This document shows, one piece after another, positions 27,304 to 36,689 of a stretch of 64,000 nucleotides of DNA. The DNA is from Marinomonas fungiae. Its GTDB lineage: Bacteria > Pseudomonadota > Gammaproteobacteria > Pseudomonadales > Marinomonadaceae. The notes beneath the pieces were generated by a model. That model did not search any database, was not told the origin of the DNA, and worked only from the letters and a program-made list of their open reading frames with translations. The position numbers and the translations under genes are program-made. Every line of letters begins with the position of its first letter. Positions within the stretch are counted from its first letter, which is position 1. The stretch is from contig NZ_LIQF01000003.1 of assembly GCF_001418205.1 (NCBI RefSeq), positions 248,001 to 312,000 of the forward strand, given 5' to 3'.

Positions 27304-28380
27304 TTATGAGCGAGGGCGTTTTGGTAGTACGTCTCTTAGAGACTCTGCCATTTCTAGCAGTGTCTTCTCAGTTGTGTCCCAATCAATGCAGGCATCAGTG
27401 ATCGATACGCCGTATTGCAAGTCGGCAGTGTTTGCTGGCACCTTTTGGTTGCCCCAACCGATATTACTTTCAATCATTAGGCCCATGATGGAATTATTGC
27501 CATCAAGGATTTGACGCGTTGCATCCAATGCCACTTCTGTCTGGCGCTCAGGTTTCTTAGCAGAGTTCTCGTGCGAGCAGTCCACCATGATGTTGTGCTT
27601 TAGGCCTGCTTTGGTTAGTTCCGCTTCGCTTGCAGCAATGTGTTCTGCACTGTAGTTAGGTAGACCGTTACCGCCACGTAAAACTAGATGGCCATACTCA
27701 TTGCCCTTAGTATTTACGATGGTAACTTGGCCACCTTCATTGATGCCTAGGAATGAATGCGGGTGTGAAACAGATTGCATCGCATTTACCGCAACGGTCA
27801 TAGAGCCATCAGTACCGTTTTTGAAGCCGACTGGGCCAGATAGGCCTGACGCCATCTCACGGTGAGTCTGGGATTCAGTTGTACGTGCACCGATTGCAGA
27901 CCAGCTGATGAGATCTTGGTAGTACTGCGGTGAAATAGGATCTAGCGCTTCAGTAGCTAATGGCAAACCAAGTTCCGAAAGATCTACTAACAGCTTACGC
28001 GCAATGCGCATGCCTTTGTTAATATCGAAAGAGCCATCTAGGTTTGGATCATTGATCAAACCTTTCCAACCTACCGTGGTACGTGGCTTTTCAAAGTAAG
28101 CACGCATAACAATGTATAGAGAATCGCTCACTTTTTCAGAAAGTGTTTTCAGACGACGTGCGTAATCAAGCGCGGCTTCTGGATCATGAATAGAACAAGG
28201 GCCAATCACAATAGCCAGACGGTGATCTTTACCGTCCATGATATTCTTGATTACGTCACGTGAGCGTGCAATTTGCTCACGAATGTCATTGTTCAATGGA
28301 AGTTCTTGCTTCAACTCTTTTGGGGTTACTAAAGAACTGAAGGAAGCAATATTTAAATCCTCTAAGCGTGAATCACTCAT
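27304..28380 (-). CDS. 3-deoxy-7-phosphoheptulonate (DAHP) synthase, class I
   Basis: 358 aa, same length class as AroF/AroG/AroH. Joins phosphoenolpyruvate and erythrose 4-phosphate at the entry of the shikimate pathway. Motifs: IGPCSIHDPEAALDYARRL (metal cysteine in GPCS), MRAYFEKPRTTVGWKGL, SAIGARTTESQTHREM, GFKNGTDG and IMVDCSHENSAK (metal His). Which aromatic amino acid inhibits it cannot be read safely, so no isozyme letter is given. ATG at 28380; a 200-base AT-rich gap separates it from the TSUP gene upstream, so it has its own promoter. Confidence 0.94.
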   Translation of the reverse strand: MSDSRLEDLNIASFSSLVTPKELKQELPLNNDIREQIARSRDVIKNIMDGKDHRLAIVIGPCSIHDPEAALDYARRLKTLSEKVSDSLYIVMRAYFEKPRTTVGWKGLINDPNLDGSFDINKGMRIARKLLVDLSELGLPLATEALDPISPQYYQDLISWSAIGARTTESQTHREMASGLSGPVGFKNGTDGSMTVAVNAMQSVSHPHSFLGINEGGQVTIVNTKGNEYGHLVLRGGNGLPNYSAEHIAASEAELTKAGLKHNIMVDCSHENSAKKPERQTEVALDATRQILDGNNSIMGLMIESNIGWGNQKVPANTADLQYGVSITDACIDWDTTEKTLLEMAESLRDVLPKRPRS

Positions 28381-28522
28381 CTCTCTAAATTCCTAATATA
28401 ACTTTTCGTGCAATATGAATGCTTGTTTTTTTATGTATGAGCAACATTACATGGTTTTTTTAAAAGATTGAAGGGGCTTTAGAAAGAAAAATGCTAAAAA
28501 AATGGCTTTTCATATAGCAATG

Positions 28523-28558
28523 AAATAAAAAAAAAGGGCACTCAGTTTGAGTGCCCTT
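28523..28558 (-). terminator. Terminator after the TSUP permease gene
   Basis: Eleven-base perfect stem (aagggcactca / tgagtgccctt) with loop gtt; read on the - strand it is followed by a long run of T. It ends the TSUP transcript. Confidence 0.9.
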
Positions 28559-28580
28559 AGTGTCAGTGGCTGGATAATCG

Positions 28581-29342
28581 TCAAAAGAATAAATACTTCA
28601 CGCCAAAGCTCGCGAGTGCCGTGGCGAGGACTGGTTGAAGTACTTTGTTCGGGACAAAAGATGCAACCTTAGTACCGATGTAAATGGCGGGAATAGAGCC
28701 AATTAGCAAGCCTGCCAAAAGGTGGTAATCAACGTTGCCTAGAAACACGTGGCCAAGACCCGCAACCAGTGTAAGCGGGACCGCATGAGCTAAGTCTGTA
28801 CCAACAACATTACGTGCCTGCATTGCTGGAAAGAGGAGCATCATCATTGCAGTACCTAAAGCGCCAGCACCGACAGAAGTCAAAGTAACAAATACGCCGA
28901 GCACTAACCCACAGACAAAGATAGCATTTCTACCTTGTTTCTCTGAAAGGTTGGGCTTTAATAAGCCATGTAAACGCTTACGGAAAATGATCACAACCGC
29001 GGTGACAATCAACATTAAGCCTAACGTGCCCGTTAAAAGGTGTTGATAGTGTTCAGGGTGTTCAAAGTTGGATAATGCCCAGACGGTTACGAAAGAGGCA
29101 GGGAGGCTGCCTGCCGCCATAGCCCCCATAATGCGCCAGTTTACGTTGCCGCGTTTAGCATGCATGACCACGCCCGTACTTTTTGCAATGCCTGCATAAA
29201 GTAAGTCTGTGCCGATGGCGATATGCGCCGGAAAGCCAAACATTAGCAATAAAGGCGTCATTAATGAGCCACCGCCAACACCGGTGATACCGACCGCTAA
29301 ACCAACACCTAAGCCAGCTATGATGTACCAAATAAAGTCCAT
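28581..29342 (-). CDS. TSUP (TauE/SafE) family permease
   Basis: 253 aa with about eight membrane segments in two repeats; the repeats start VGLAVGITGVGGGSLMTPLLL and VLGVFVTLTSVGAGALGTAM (read in parts), the glycine-rich family signature. Such proteins move sulfite, sulfonates or other organic acids. Divergent from the CysB-type regulator 112 bases away and close to cysI, so export of sulfite or a related sulfur anion under CysB control is the most economical guess; substrate is unproven. Confidence 0.88.
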   Translation of the reverse strand: MDFIWYIIAGLGVGLAVGITGVGGGSLMTPLLLMFGFPAHIAIGTDLLYAGIAKSTGVVMHAKRGNVNWRIMGAMAAGSLPASFVTVWALSNFEHPEHYQHLLTGTLGLMLIVTAVVIIFRKRLHGLLKPNLSEKQGRNAIFVCGLVLGVFVTLTSVGAGALGTAMMMLLFPAMQARNVVGTDLAHAVPLTLVAGLGHVFLGNVDYHLLAGLLIGSIPAIYIGTKVASFVPNKVLQPVLATALASFGVKYLFF

Positions 29343-29436
29343 TGTTTTTCATCTTTGTGAGATTAATGTTGGCAACCATAGAGCTTTTTTACTATTCTAT
29401 AAAGTAATATTTTTTTATGTTTTTAACTCTTTTTAG

Positions 29437-30429
<993 letters not shown>

Positions 30430-30448
30430 TATTAGACTGTGAAATTAG

Positions 30449-30474
30449 AAGGAGAGCTTAAGCTCTCCTTTTTT
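30449..30474 (+). terminator. Terminator after cysB
   Basis: A perfect 11+11 palindrome (aaggagagctt aagctctcctt) followed by six T. Lies between cysB and the convergent ATP-grasp gene. Confidence 0.85.
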
Positions 30475-30483
30475 CATGGCAAT

Positions 30484-31278
30484 CTAAATTGCCTGATTTT
30501 CTATAAAATCATTGGGCAGATTTTCAGTTAGATATTTCATGATGCCGATATCTGCACTTTGTTGCAGATCACGTACACCTTGGTTACCAAAAATACGGTT
30601 GAACTCAATCAAGTAGGGAATGGAGCCAACCATTGCAACATCAAAGCCACCGTGATCTATTCCTAGTGAGGTTGCGACATACTCAACTAGGTCCAGTGCT
30701 TCTTTGGGGATTAACGCAACTTCTACTTTGCCGCCTTGGCTGACATTATTGTAGAAGCCTTGTTCAGCTTGCAAACGCCAGTAACCGCCAACTACCTCGT
30801 TACCCACCCAAACGATGCGTAGGTCGCGATCAATCGGTAAATATTCTTGAGCGTAAATGATAGGAGATTTTTCGGTGTAATCTCGCCATTGCACAGGATT
30901 ATCAATCAGAAACACACCATTGCCCATACTGCTTCGAGGAATCTTGGCCACGAAAGGGGTTGGCATCGTATCCCATATACGCTCAGCTTCATAAGGTGTG
31001 TTAGCGCAAATCTCAGTGTACGGATGATTCATCGGAATGATCGTCATAAATGTTCGCGTCATTTCAACCTTATCATGACCAATCATGTAGGAAGCCAAGC
31101 TTGGAAAAATACGTTTCTTAAGTCCATGGACTAATGCGTTGAGTTGCCAGTACTCAGGGAATAGTACCCAGTCAGCTTCACGAATAACATCCAAGTGCCC
31201 GAACATGTTTTCTGGCTTGATATAATGCACATTAGGTAAGTGAAGCGTTCTTAACGCATCAAAAGAAACGATTTTCAT
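30484..31278 (-). CDS. RimK-like ATP-grasp protein
   Basis: 264 aa. Central and C-terminal parts look like an ATP-grasp ligase: PFVAKIPRSSMGNGVFLI (phosphate-binding glycine loop), IIYAQEYLPIDRDLRIVWVG (ATP-binding Glu and Asp region) and the metal-binding end YLIEFNRIFGNQG. RimK relatives add amino acids to peptides, proteins or small carboxylates. No amino-group carrier or peptide partner gene is nearby, so substrate is unknown. ATG at 31278 chosen: the protein then starts MKIVSFDALRTLHLPN, while 54 more in-frame codons upstream carry no domain. Confidence 0.82.
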   Translation of the reverse strand: MKIVSFDALRTLHLPNVHYIKPENMFGHLDVIREADWVLFPEYWQLNALVHGLKKRIFPSLASYMIGHDKVEMTRTFMTIIPMNHPYTEICANTPYEAERIWDTMPTPFVAKIPRSSMGNGVFLIDNPVQWRDYTEKSPIIYAQEYLPIDRDLRIVWVGNEVVGGYWRLQAEQGFYNNVSQGGKVEVALIPKEALDLVEYVATSLGIDHGGFDVAMVGSIPYLIEFNRIFGNQGVRDLQQSADIGIMKYLTENLPNDFIENQAI

Positions 31279-31488
31279 GGCCGTCAGCCTCAGTGATGAA
31301 CACGGCGCGATAATAAGACCAGTTGCGAAATTCACAAAGCAATATTTGCATGATTTTTGGTCTACTTGATTGAAAAAACAAATATTCGAAAATTGAGATA
31401 AAGCGAACCTCTCATGGTTGGCTAAGTGGTGAGGGGGCAACTGTTCATTGGTGGAGAACTAATGTTACCAGACAATTAGAGGATACCC

Positions 31489-31805
31489 ATGAGCTATAAG
31501 CAGTTAGTAGAATGATCTGTCAGTCATGAATAGATTATAGCTATGTGCAAAGAGACAGGTTTTACTGTAGAAAGTTGTATAAGCAATTGCGGCATAGTAG
31601 TAGACGATGCTAAAAAAGGACGCTTGATTCGTTAAGAGTCCACGAAATACACCCGAGACGTCTGTCAAGCTGTAGGCGTAATGCAGTTAGGTTCTCGCCG
31701 TTGCTTACATAAGATTACTGCAGATAATGGAACGGAGGGGCTGTGCAAATGAAAGTGCTGCTAAAAAACTCCAGGCATCATTATCTACTGCCTTTTATGC
31801 TTTGA
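31489..31805 (+). pseudogene. Decayed IS30-family transposase remnant
   Basis: Starts ATG with agagga upstream and reads MSYKQLVE then stop, the N-terminus of IS30 transposases. Further pieces occur in order in shifting frames: VSHE-stop-I at 31519-31536 (SHEWI with Trp changed to stop), SYVQRDRFYCRKLYKQLRH with RR after it at about 31539-31610, ESTKYTRDVCQAV about 31637-31675, KITADNGTE at 31711-31737 (second catalytic Asp region, normally DNGxEF) and NESAAKKLQA at 31748-31777. At only about 317 bases versus about 1 kb in an intact gene, it has large deletions plus several frameshifts. No flanking inverted repeats were identified. Confidence 0.75.
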
Positions 31806-32069
31806 TAGTATCATGCCCATTTTGTGTGATAGGGAATAGATTTTTACTTATCTATCCGTTAGAATTTTATAGCTGAATAGCTTGGGTTTAAGGATGAATT
31901 CTTTTCATAAGATATCAACTGAACTAAGGGAAATAGTTTCTTATGGTTAGTTCTATCAATATTTTTTATCCTGTCAAATGCCTCTATTTTTCACTCTTAT
32001 TGAAGATTTGATTTGTTAATTATAATGCATGATATTTTTAAATTGTATCTGTGCTTCTTGGTGGGTTAA
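31806..32069. other. AT-rich spacer before the acyltransferase gene
   Basis: No open frame of note. Markedly AT-rich like the gene that follows. It holds a perfect tataat at 32021-32026 but no other recognisable element. Confidence 0.5.
32000..32026 (+). promoter_or_regulatory. Candidate promoter of the acyltransferase gene
   Basis: ttgaag (32000-32005) and a perfect tataat (32021-32026), spacer 15 bases, about 40 bases before the start codon. The short spacer weakens the call. Confidence 0.4.
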
Positions 32070-34142
32070 TTGAAAAATAAAAATTTATCTAATTATCGAG
32101 CTGATATTGATGGGTTACGTGCGTTTGCTGTTTTATCAGTTGTTTTATATCATGCTTTTCCTGATTTTTTAAAGGGAGGGTTTATTGGTGTAGACATATT
32201 TTTTGTGATTAGTGGTTTCCTAATTACGGGGCATATTTTTGAATCTTTGGATAAAGGTGACTTTAGTTTTACAGGGTTCTTTGTTCGCAGGATTCGAAGA
32301 ATATTTCCAGCTCTTATATTAGTGATGGTTGCATCGTTATTATTTGGTTGGTTTGTTCTTTTGTCAGATGAGTATGCGCAATTAGGAAAACATGTAGCGA
32401 GTGGATCGGCTTTCATCCAAAATTTCACCTTATCTTTTGAAAGTGGTTACTTTGACAATCAATCCGAAAGTAAACCAATGCTGCATTTGTGGAGTTTGGC
32501 TGTAGAGGAACAATTTTATATTATTTGGCCTCTTATTATTTGGCTGGCATGGAAGCTGAGAGTTAATGTAATATTTGTCACGATTTTTGTTGCATTTATT
32601 TCATTTTATATGAATATGAGGTTTGTGGATACGAACCCAGTAGAAACTTTTTATTGGCCCGTAGGACGCTTTTGGGAACTATTGAGTGGTAGTGTTTTAG
32701 CATGGTTATTTCTATATAAAAGAGAACAGCTAACTGGAATAAGTCTTCATGTAAATAGTTTATTTGTGGGAAACACTTCTACAAAGAAAAACCCTACTCG
32801 TGTTTGGGTTACTGCTAATGCTGTATCAATTACAGGTATCGTACTTCTAATTGTTGGTGTGATAAGTATGGATAGAAGTATGCCATACCCATCATTTTGG
32901 GCTTTGATCCCCGTAGTTGGTGCTGTGCTTATCATTTTCACTGATTCCAATGCATGGATTAAGCGTGTACTTCTGGCAAACCCTATTGCAACTTGGTTTG
33001 GATTAATTAGTTATCCTCTTTATTTATGGCATTGGCCTATTTTATCTTTTTTACAAATCATAGAAGAACACACACCTCACAGAGATGCCAGGATCTTAGC
33101 GGTCGTATTATCTATTTTCTTGGCTTGGTTGACTTATAAGTTTATAGAGAAGCCTATTAGATTTGGTGTTCTTAAAAATAGAATCGGTGCTTTTTCGTTA
33201 ACATTTTTAATGGTTTTTGTTGGGGTGGTCGGTTATTGTATAAGTATTTCAGACTTTAGAAGTTATGATCATGTGTTCTTTAAGAGAACTAGCCTTGAGA
33301 ATAAGTTTGGGTCTTCATTGAAATGGTATGAAGGAAAAGATAATTGGCTGTTCTTAGGCAATGAGTATGATAATACTGTTGCTAAGTTAAAGCTTTCTGT
33401 TGTTCCTAGTGCTGATGAAATTAATGAAACTGTCAAGCCATTTGAAGAGTTGGCAGTAGTAGGATCTGAATATAATACAAAAATAGCATTAATTATTGGT
33501 CCTAATAAATCAAGTGTCCATGGCGAATACCTACCCGATGAGCTACTTCCGTCAGAAAAAAGATATATCTCTTTTTTTAAAAGCCGATTTCAGGAAGTTG
33601 AAAATTTAGTTGTATATGATCCTACAGATGATCTAATAAATAAAAAGTCTTCTGAAGGGCTTTTATACTGGAGGACTAATACTCACTGGAATCCTAAAGG
33701 CTGTTATATTGCATATAAGGGATTTACTGATTTGTTAGGTATCCCTAGTCCTGATGTGGATTTTGAGCCAGGTCCGTTACATAAGGGAGATTTGATCTAT
33801 ATTTCTAAACTCTATAATTTTCCTTTAAGTCTTGGTGATGGTTGGAATATAAAGTGGAATAGGGATATTAGTCTTAGTTCAACGTCAATAACTGATCAAC
33901 CAGAAACATCGTTTGGTGTCTCTGAGGTTGTCACTAACCACTCGCCACTTTCTGAAAAAACGGTATGGGTGATAGGTGATTCATTTACAGCTGGGCTGCG
34001 GCCATACCTGAATGCTACATTCAAGGAGGTCCGATATATAGGGCATTGGGCCTATAATCTTGATACGTTGTCTTCTGTGCTTCAGAGAGCAGAAAATAAG
34101 CCGGATCTAGTACTCGTTGTTAGAGTTGAGAGAAGCTTTTAA
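32070..34142 (+). CDS. Membrane O-acyltransferase with C-terminal AlgX/AlgJ-like SGNH domain
   Basis: 690 aa. TTG start after gtggg; N-terminus NYRADIDGLRAFAVLSV leads to His28 in LYH, the acyltransferase-3 catalytic motif, then RRIRRIFPALI and about ten membrane helices (to about residue 390). The soluble C-terminal part (about 400-690) contains LIIGPNKSSVHGEYLPDEL, TNTHWNPKGCYIAY and VIGDSFTAGL, the layout of AlgX/AlgJ-type SGNH O-acetyltransferases. Likely acetylates a surface polysaccharide or lipopolysaccharide. The gene is visibly AT-richer than its neighbours and is flanked by an IS remnant, so it was probably acquired. No other glycan gene is adjacent. Confidence 0.87.
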   Translation: MKNKNLSNYRADIDGLRAFAVLSVVLYHAFPDFLKGGFIGVDIFFVISGFLITGHIFESLDKGDFSFTGFFVRRIRRIFPALILVMVASLLFGWFVLLSDEYAQLGKHVASGSAFIQNFTLSFESGYFDNQSESKPMLHLWSLAVEEQFYIIWPLIIWLAWKLRVNVIFVTIFVAFISFYMNMRFVDTNPVETFYWPVGRFWELLSGSVLAWLFLYKREQLTGISLHVNSLFVGNTSTKKNPTRVWVTANAVSITGIVLLIVGVISMDRSMPYPSFWALIPVVGAVLIIFTDSNAWIKRVLLANPIATWFGLISYPLYLWHWPILSFLQIIEEHTPHRDARILAVVLSIFLAWLTYKFIEKPIRFGVLKNRIGAFSLTFLMVFVGVVGYCISISDFRSYDHVFFKRTSLENKFGSSLKWYEGKDNWLFLGNEYDNTVAKLKLSVVPSADEINETVKPFEELAVVGSEYNTKIALIIGPNKSSVHGEYLPDELLPSEKRYISFFKSRFQEVENLVVYDPTDDLINKKSSEGLLYWRTNTHWNPKGCYIAYKGFTDLLGIPSPDVDFEPGPLHKGDLIYISKLYNFPLSLGDGWNIKWNRDISLSSTSITDQPETSFGVSEVVTNHSPLSEKTVWVIGDSFTAGLRPYLNATFKEVRYIGHWAYNLDTLSSVLQRAENKPDLVLVVRVERSF

Positions 34143-34553
34143 TTTTAGATGCTTAGCGGCTGCAAGGCCCCCGCCTTAAAAAGTGACTTGTTACTTAGTT
34201 CTAACCAACACCATACAACTGACTAGCTTCTTCCAAAACTGGTCAGTTGTATAAATATGCCGGAAATTCGCTGGGATTATCAGAAAGAGCAAACGCATGA
34301 ACAATATTTGACCGCCTCGATTACTTTAAACAGATGCGTATCATCTCAACTGCAGGCTTTGAGCTTATCTTTATGGCGATTTCGAAACTATGATTATGAG
34401 CAAAGTGAAGCGGTACACGTTCATTGCGGCTTAATTTAAACTTAATTTCCTTGTATTAGATTGAAAGATTGTTGAGTGACTTGAGCACTTAGCAAGCTTT
34501 TACTTATATACTCAAAAAACTCTTCTTAGTTAATGCGTTAAGGTAGTCGTATC
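34143..34553. other. Gene-poor stretch between acyltransferase and response regulator genes
   Basis: About 410 bases without a convincing gene. It has an 11-bp perfect inverted repeat (34213-34223 with 34242-34252, atacaactgac / gtcagttgtat, 18-base loop). One frame across about 34261-34368 reads like the tail of a lost protein (IFDRLDYFKQMRIIST then FELIFMAISKL) interrupted by stop codons at both sides; it may be a second mobile-element scar. A 60-codon open frame in another register at 34257-34439 has no support. Confidence 0.4.
34213..34252. repeat. Inverted repeat after the acyltransferase gene
   Basis: Perfect 11-bp arms atacaactgac and gtcagttgtat around 18 bases; no T-run follows, so it is not a good terminator. 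It may be a remnant terminal repeat or a protein-binding dyad. Confidence 0.5.
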
Positions 34554-35222
34554 ATGAGAATACTGTTAGTGGAAGATGATTTATCTCTTGGAGATGGTCT
34601 TTGTGTTGCTTTACGTCGAGAAGGTTTTACTGCTGATTGGCTGACAGATGGCGTTCAAGCATTACAGGCAGTGGCCCAAGAGCAATTTGATCTGGTCATA
34701 CTTGATTTAGGGCTACCTAGAATGGATGGTATTACCGTATTGACCAAGCTTCGCGAAAAGTCGATTGATATCCCGGTATTGGTTCTGACAGCTCGTGATG
34801 GTATTGAGGATCGTGTGGGCGGCTTGGATGCGGGAGCTGACGATTACGTGGTGAAACCATTCGACTTAGTGGAAATTATCGCGCGTATCAGAGCCATCGT
34901 GCGGCGCTCAAAAGGACGTGCCATTTCGGTCATCAATCACGGAGAAATTGAGCTTCAACCAGACAGTATGCAAGTGAAATACAAAGACCAAGATGTACAA
35001 TTGACGCGTCGTGAGTTCGCTTTGCTATCTGAGCTCATTTCACGTCCTGGTCATGTCTACACTCGAGATGCGCTGGTGCAATCTTTATACGGTTGGGGTG
35101 AAGAGGTTGAAAGCAACGCTTTAGAAGTACATGTTCACCACTTACGTAAAAAGTTCTACTCAGAGCTGATCCGAACCATTCGTGGTGTCGGTTACGTCAT
35201 CGAAAAAATCGCAGGAGAATGA
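34554..35222 (+). CDS. OmpR/PhoB-type response regulator (QseB/PmrA-like)
   Basis: 222 aa. Receiver domain 1-115 with acidic pocket E7-D8-D9, phospho-acceptor D51 in LVILDLGLPRMDG, Thr in LVLTARDG and Lys in DDYVVKPFD. The winged-helix DNA-binding domain (about 125-220) includes LTRREFALLSELISRPG and VESNALEVHVHHLRKK, the QseB/PmrA-type end. Followed after 3 bases by its kinase gene. Likely regulates envelope or metal genes by analogy; the actual signal and targets are not visible. Confidence 0.94.
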   Translation: MRILLVEDDLSLGDGLCVALRREGFTADWLTDGVQALQAVAQEQFDLVILDLGLPRMDGITVLTKLREKSIDIPVLVLTARDGIEDRVGGLDAGADDYVVKPFDLVEIIARIRAIVRRSKGRAISVINHGEIELQPDSMQVKYKDQDVQLTRREFALLSELISRPGHVYTRDALVQSLYGWGEEVESNALEVHVHHLRKKFYSELIRTIRGVGYVIEKIAGE

Positions 35223-35225
35223 CGT

Positions 35226-36626
35226 TTGCTGCAGTTCTTGCAAAAAAAACTACCGAATTCCATAAGGCAACGCACCCTGATTATGGTGATGTCGGTGTTT
35301 GCCTTTACCAGCATTTTGTTAGGTATTGTTGGTGTCATCGCGGCAAATCATGAAGTAGAAGAGTTGTTCGATGCGCGTCTCGCTCAGCAAGCTCGATTGC
35401 TATTGCACCTAACCAATGATGATATTGAGGCGGGTAAATCAACGCCAACCTTTGTTTACCCAAATACCGTAACCGCTTTGGATGAGTATCATCTATCCGA
35501 AGTCGGCCACCATTACGAAAGCAAAGTTTACTTTCGTATTTGGCGTAACGGTGAGGTTGTGGTGGCCTCGGAAGACTTAAGTATTGAACCTGAAGTTGAT
35601 GATGGTAACGGCTTTGGTTATACCGACAGTGGTGCTTATGAGTGGCGTACCTTTGAGCTAACTGCGGTGACAGAAAGTGGCGGTGATTCACGTATTGTTG
35701 TGGCAGAGAGATCCGATGTGCGCGGTGAGATGGTAACCGAAATCGTATTGAATTCCGTTTTGCCAGAAGTGATTGGCTGGCCATTAATTGCAGTACTGGT
35801 ATGGATGGCCGTTAGTGTCGGTCTAGAGCCTCTGAAGCAATTAACCAGTCGAATTAAACTCATTGAGCCATCTAAGTTGAAGCCTGTAAGTGTTCAAAAC
35901 GTACCTCAAGAGCTGGCGCCTGTGCAGCAAGCTATCAATAGTTTACTGTTATCGATTGATCAATTGATGGCACGCGAGAAAAGATGGATTGCAGACGCAG
36001 CTCACGAGCTGCGAACACCATTGGCGGTGTTACGTTTACATGCTCAAAATGCGGAGTCTGCCGAAACAAATGAAGAGCGGCACCATGCTCTAAAACAATT
36101 ACAAAGTGGTGTCGACCGAAGCACAAGAATTGTGGCTCAATTACTTTCTTACGCGCGCGTTGAGAGTCAGTTGCAAGCTGTAGAGCATACTCCAATCGAC
36201 GTCATGAAAATTACACGCCGTATTGTTGCTGACCTTTTTCCTATGGTGTGGGAAAAGCAGATCACCATTGAGATCAATGAAGATCAAGAAAGGTTAATGC
36301 TACCGATAGAGGAAAATCATTTCGAAGTCATTTTGCAAAACCTGATATCAAATGCGGTTAAATTTACACCAGAGAAGGGTGCTATTTATATTGATTGGCA
36401 TATTGAAAAAAATGGTGTGGCGTTTGAGTTTAAAGATACTGGTATCGGCATTGATGAAACGGAAATGGAGCGTCTGACTGAGCGATTCTATCGTGGGAGT
36501 GATCAATCAGGAGCAGGGTTAGGTTTATCAATCGTAGCAACTCTGGCCAAGTATTATGGGGCAAACTTATCATTTGCTAGTAACCAGCCCTCGGGGTTGA
36601 TTGTGCGCATACGCTTTCCTCAATAA
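35226..36626 (+). CDS. Sensor histidine kinase (QseC-like)
   Basis: 466 aa, TTG start with aggag 8 bases upstream. Two membrane helices (about 18-40 and 180-200) flank a periplasmic sensor of about 140 residues of the QseC type (a 2CSK-like domain with LLLHLTNDDIEAG). The HAMP-like segment leads to H260 in DAAHELRTPLAV, the phospho-acceptor; then N box NLISNAVKFTPEKG, G1 DTGIGI and G2 GAGLGLSIV. Partner of the response regulator just upstream. A terminator follows. Confidence 0.93.
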   Translation: MLQFLQKKLPNSIRQRTLIMVMSVFAFTSILLGIVGVIAANHEVEELFDARLAQQARLLLHLTNDDIEAGKSTPTFVYPNTVTALDEYHLSEVGHHYESKVYFRIWRNGEVVVASEDLSIEPEVDDGNGFGYTDSGAYEWRTFELTAVTESGGDSRIVVAERSDVRGEMVTEIVLNSVLPEVIGWPLIAVLVWMAVSVGLEPLKQLTSRIKLIEPSKLKPVSVQNVPQELAPVQQAINSLLLSIDQLMAREKRWIADAAHELRTPLAVLRLHAQNAESAETNEERHHALKQLQSGVDRSTRIVAQLLSYARVESQLQAVEHTPIDVMKITRRIVADLFPMVWEKQITIEINEDQERLMLPIEENHFEVILQNLISNAVKFTPEKGAIYIDWHIEKNGVAFEFKDTGIGIDETEMERLTERFYRGSDQSGAGLGLSIVATLAKYYGANLSFASNQPSGLIVRIRFPQ

Positions 36627-36644
36627 GAGTGCTTGATATATGTA

Positions 36645-36669
36645 ACACCGCCTTAGGGCGGTGTTTTTG
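36645..36669 (+). terminator. Terminator after the QseC-like kinase gene
   Basis: Eight-base GC-rich stem acaccgcc / ggcggtgt, loop ttag, followed by ttttgtt. Confidence 0.85.
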
Positions 36670-36689
36670 TTGTAAAAGAGGAGGTTGTT

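Noticed and set aside
31279..31440. 54-codon N-terminal extension of the ATP-grasp gene
   Set aside because: Sequence does not resemble the family; the internal ATG gives the conserved start.
31489..31805. Intact IS30 element
   Set aside because: Only about a third of the length remains, in three frames, with no terminal repeats found, so it is called a remnant.
34257..34439. 60-codon open frame on the + strand
   Set aside because: No ribosome site and no recognisable family; another frame of the same stretch looks more protein-like but is broken.
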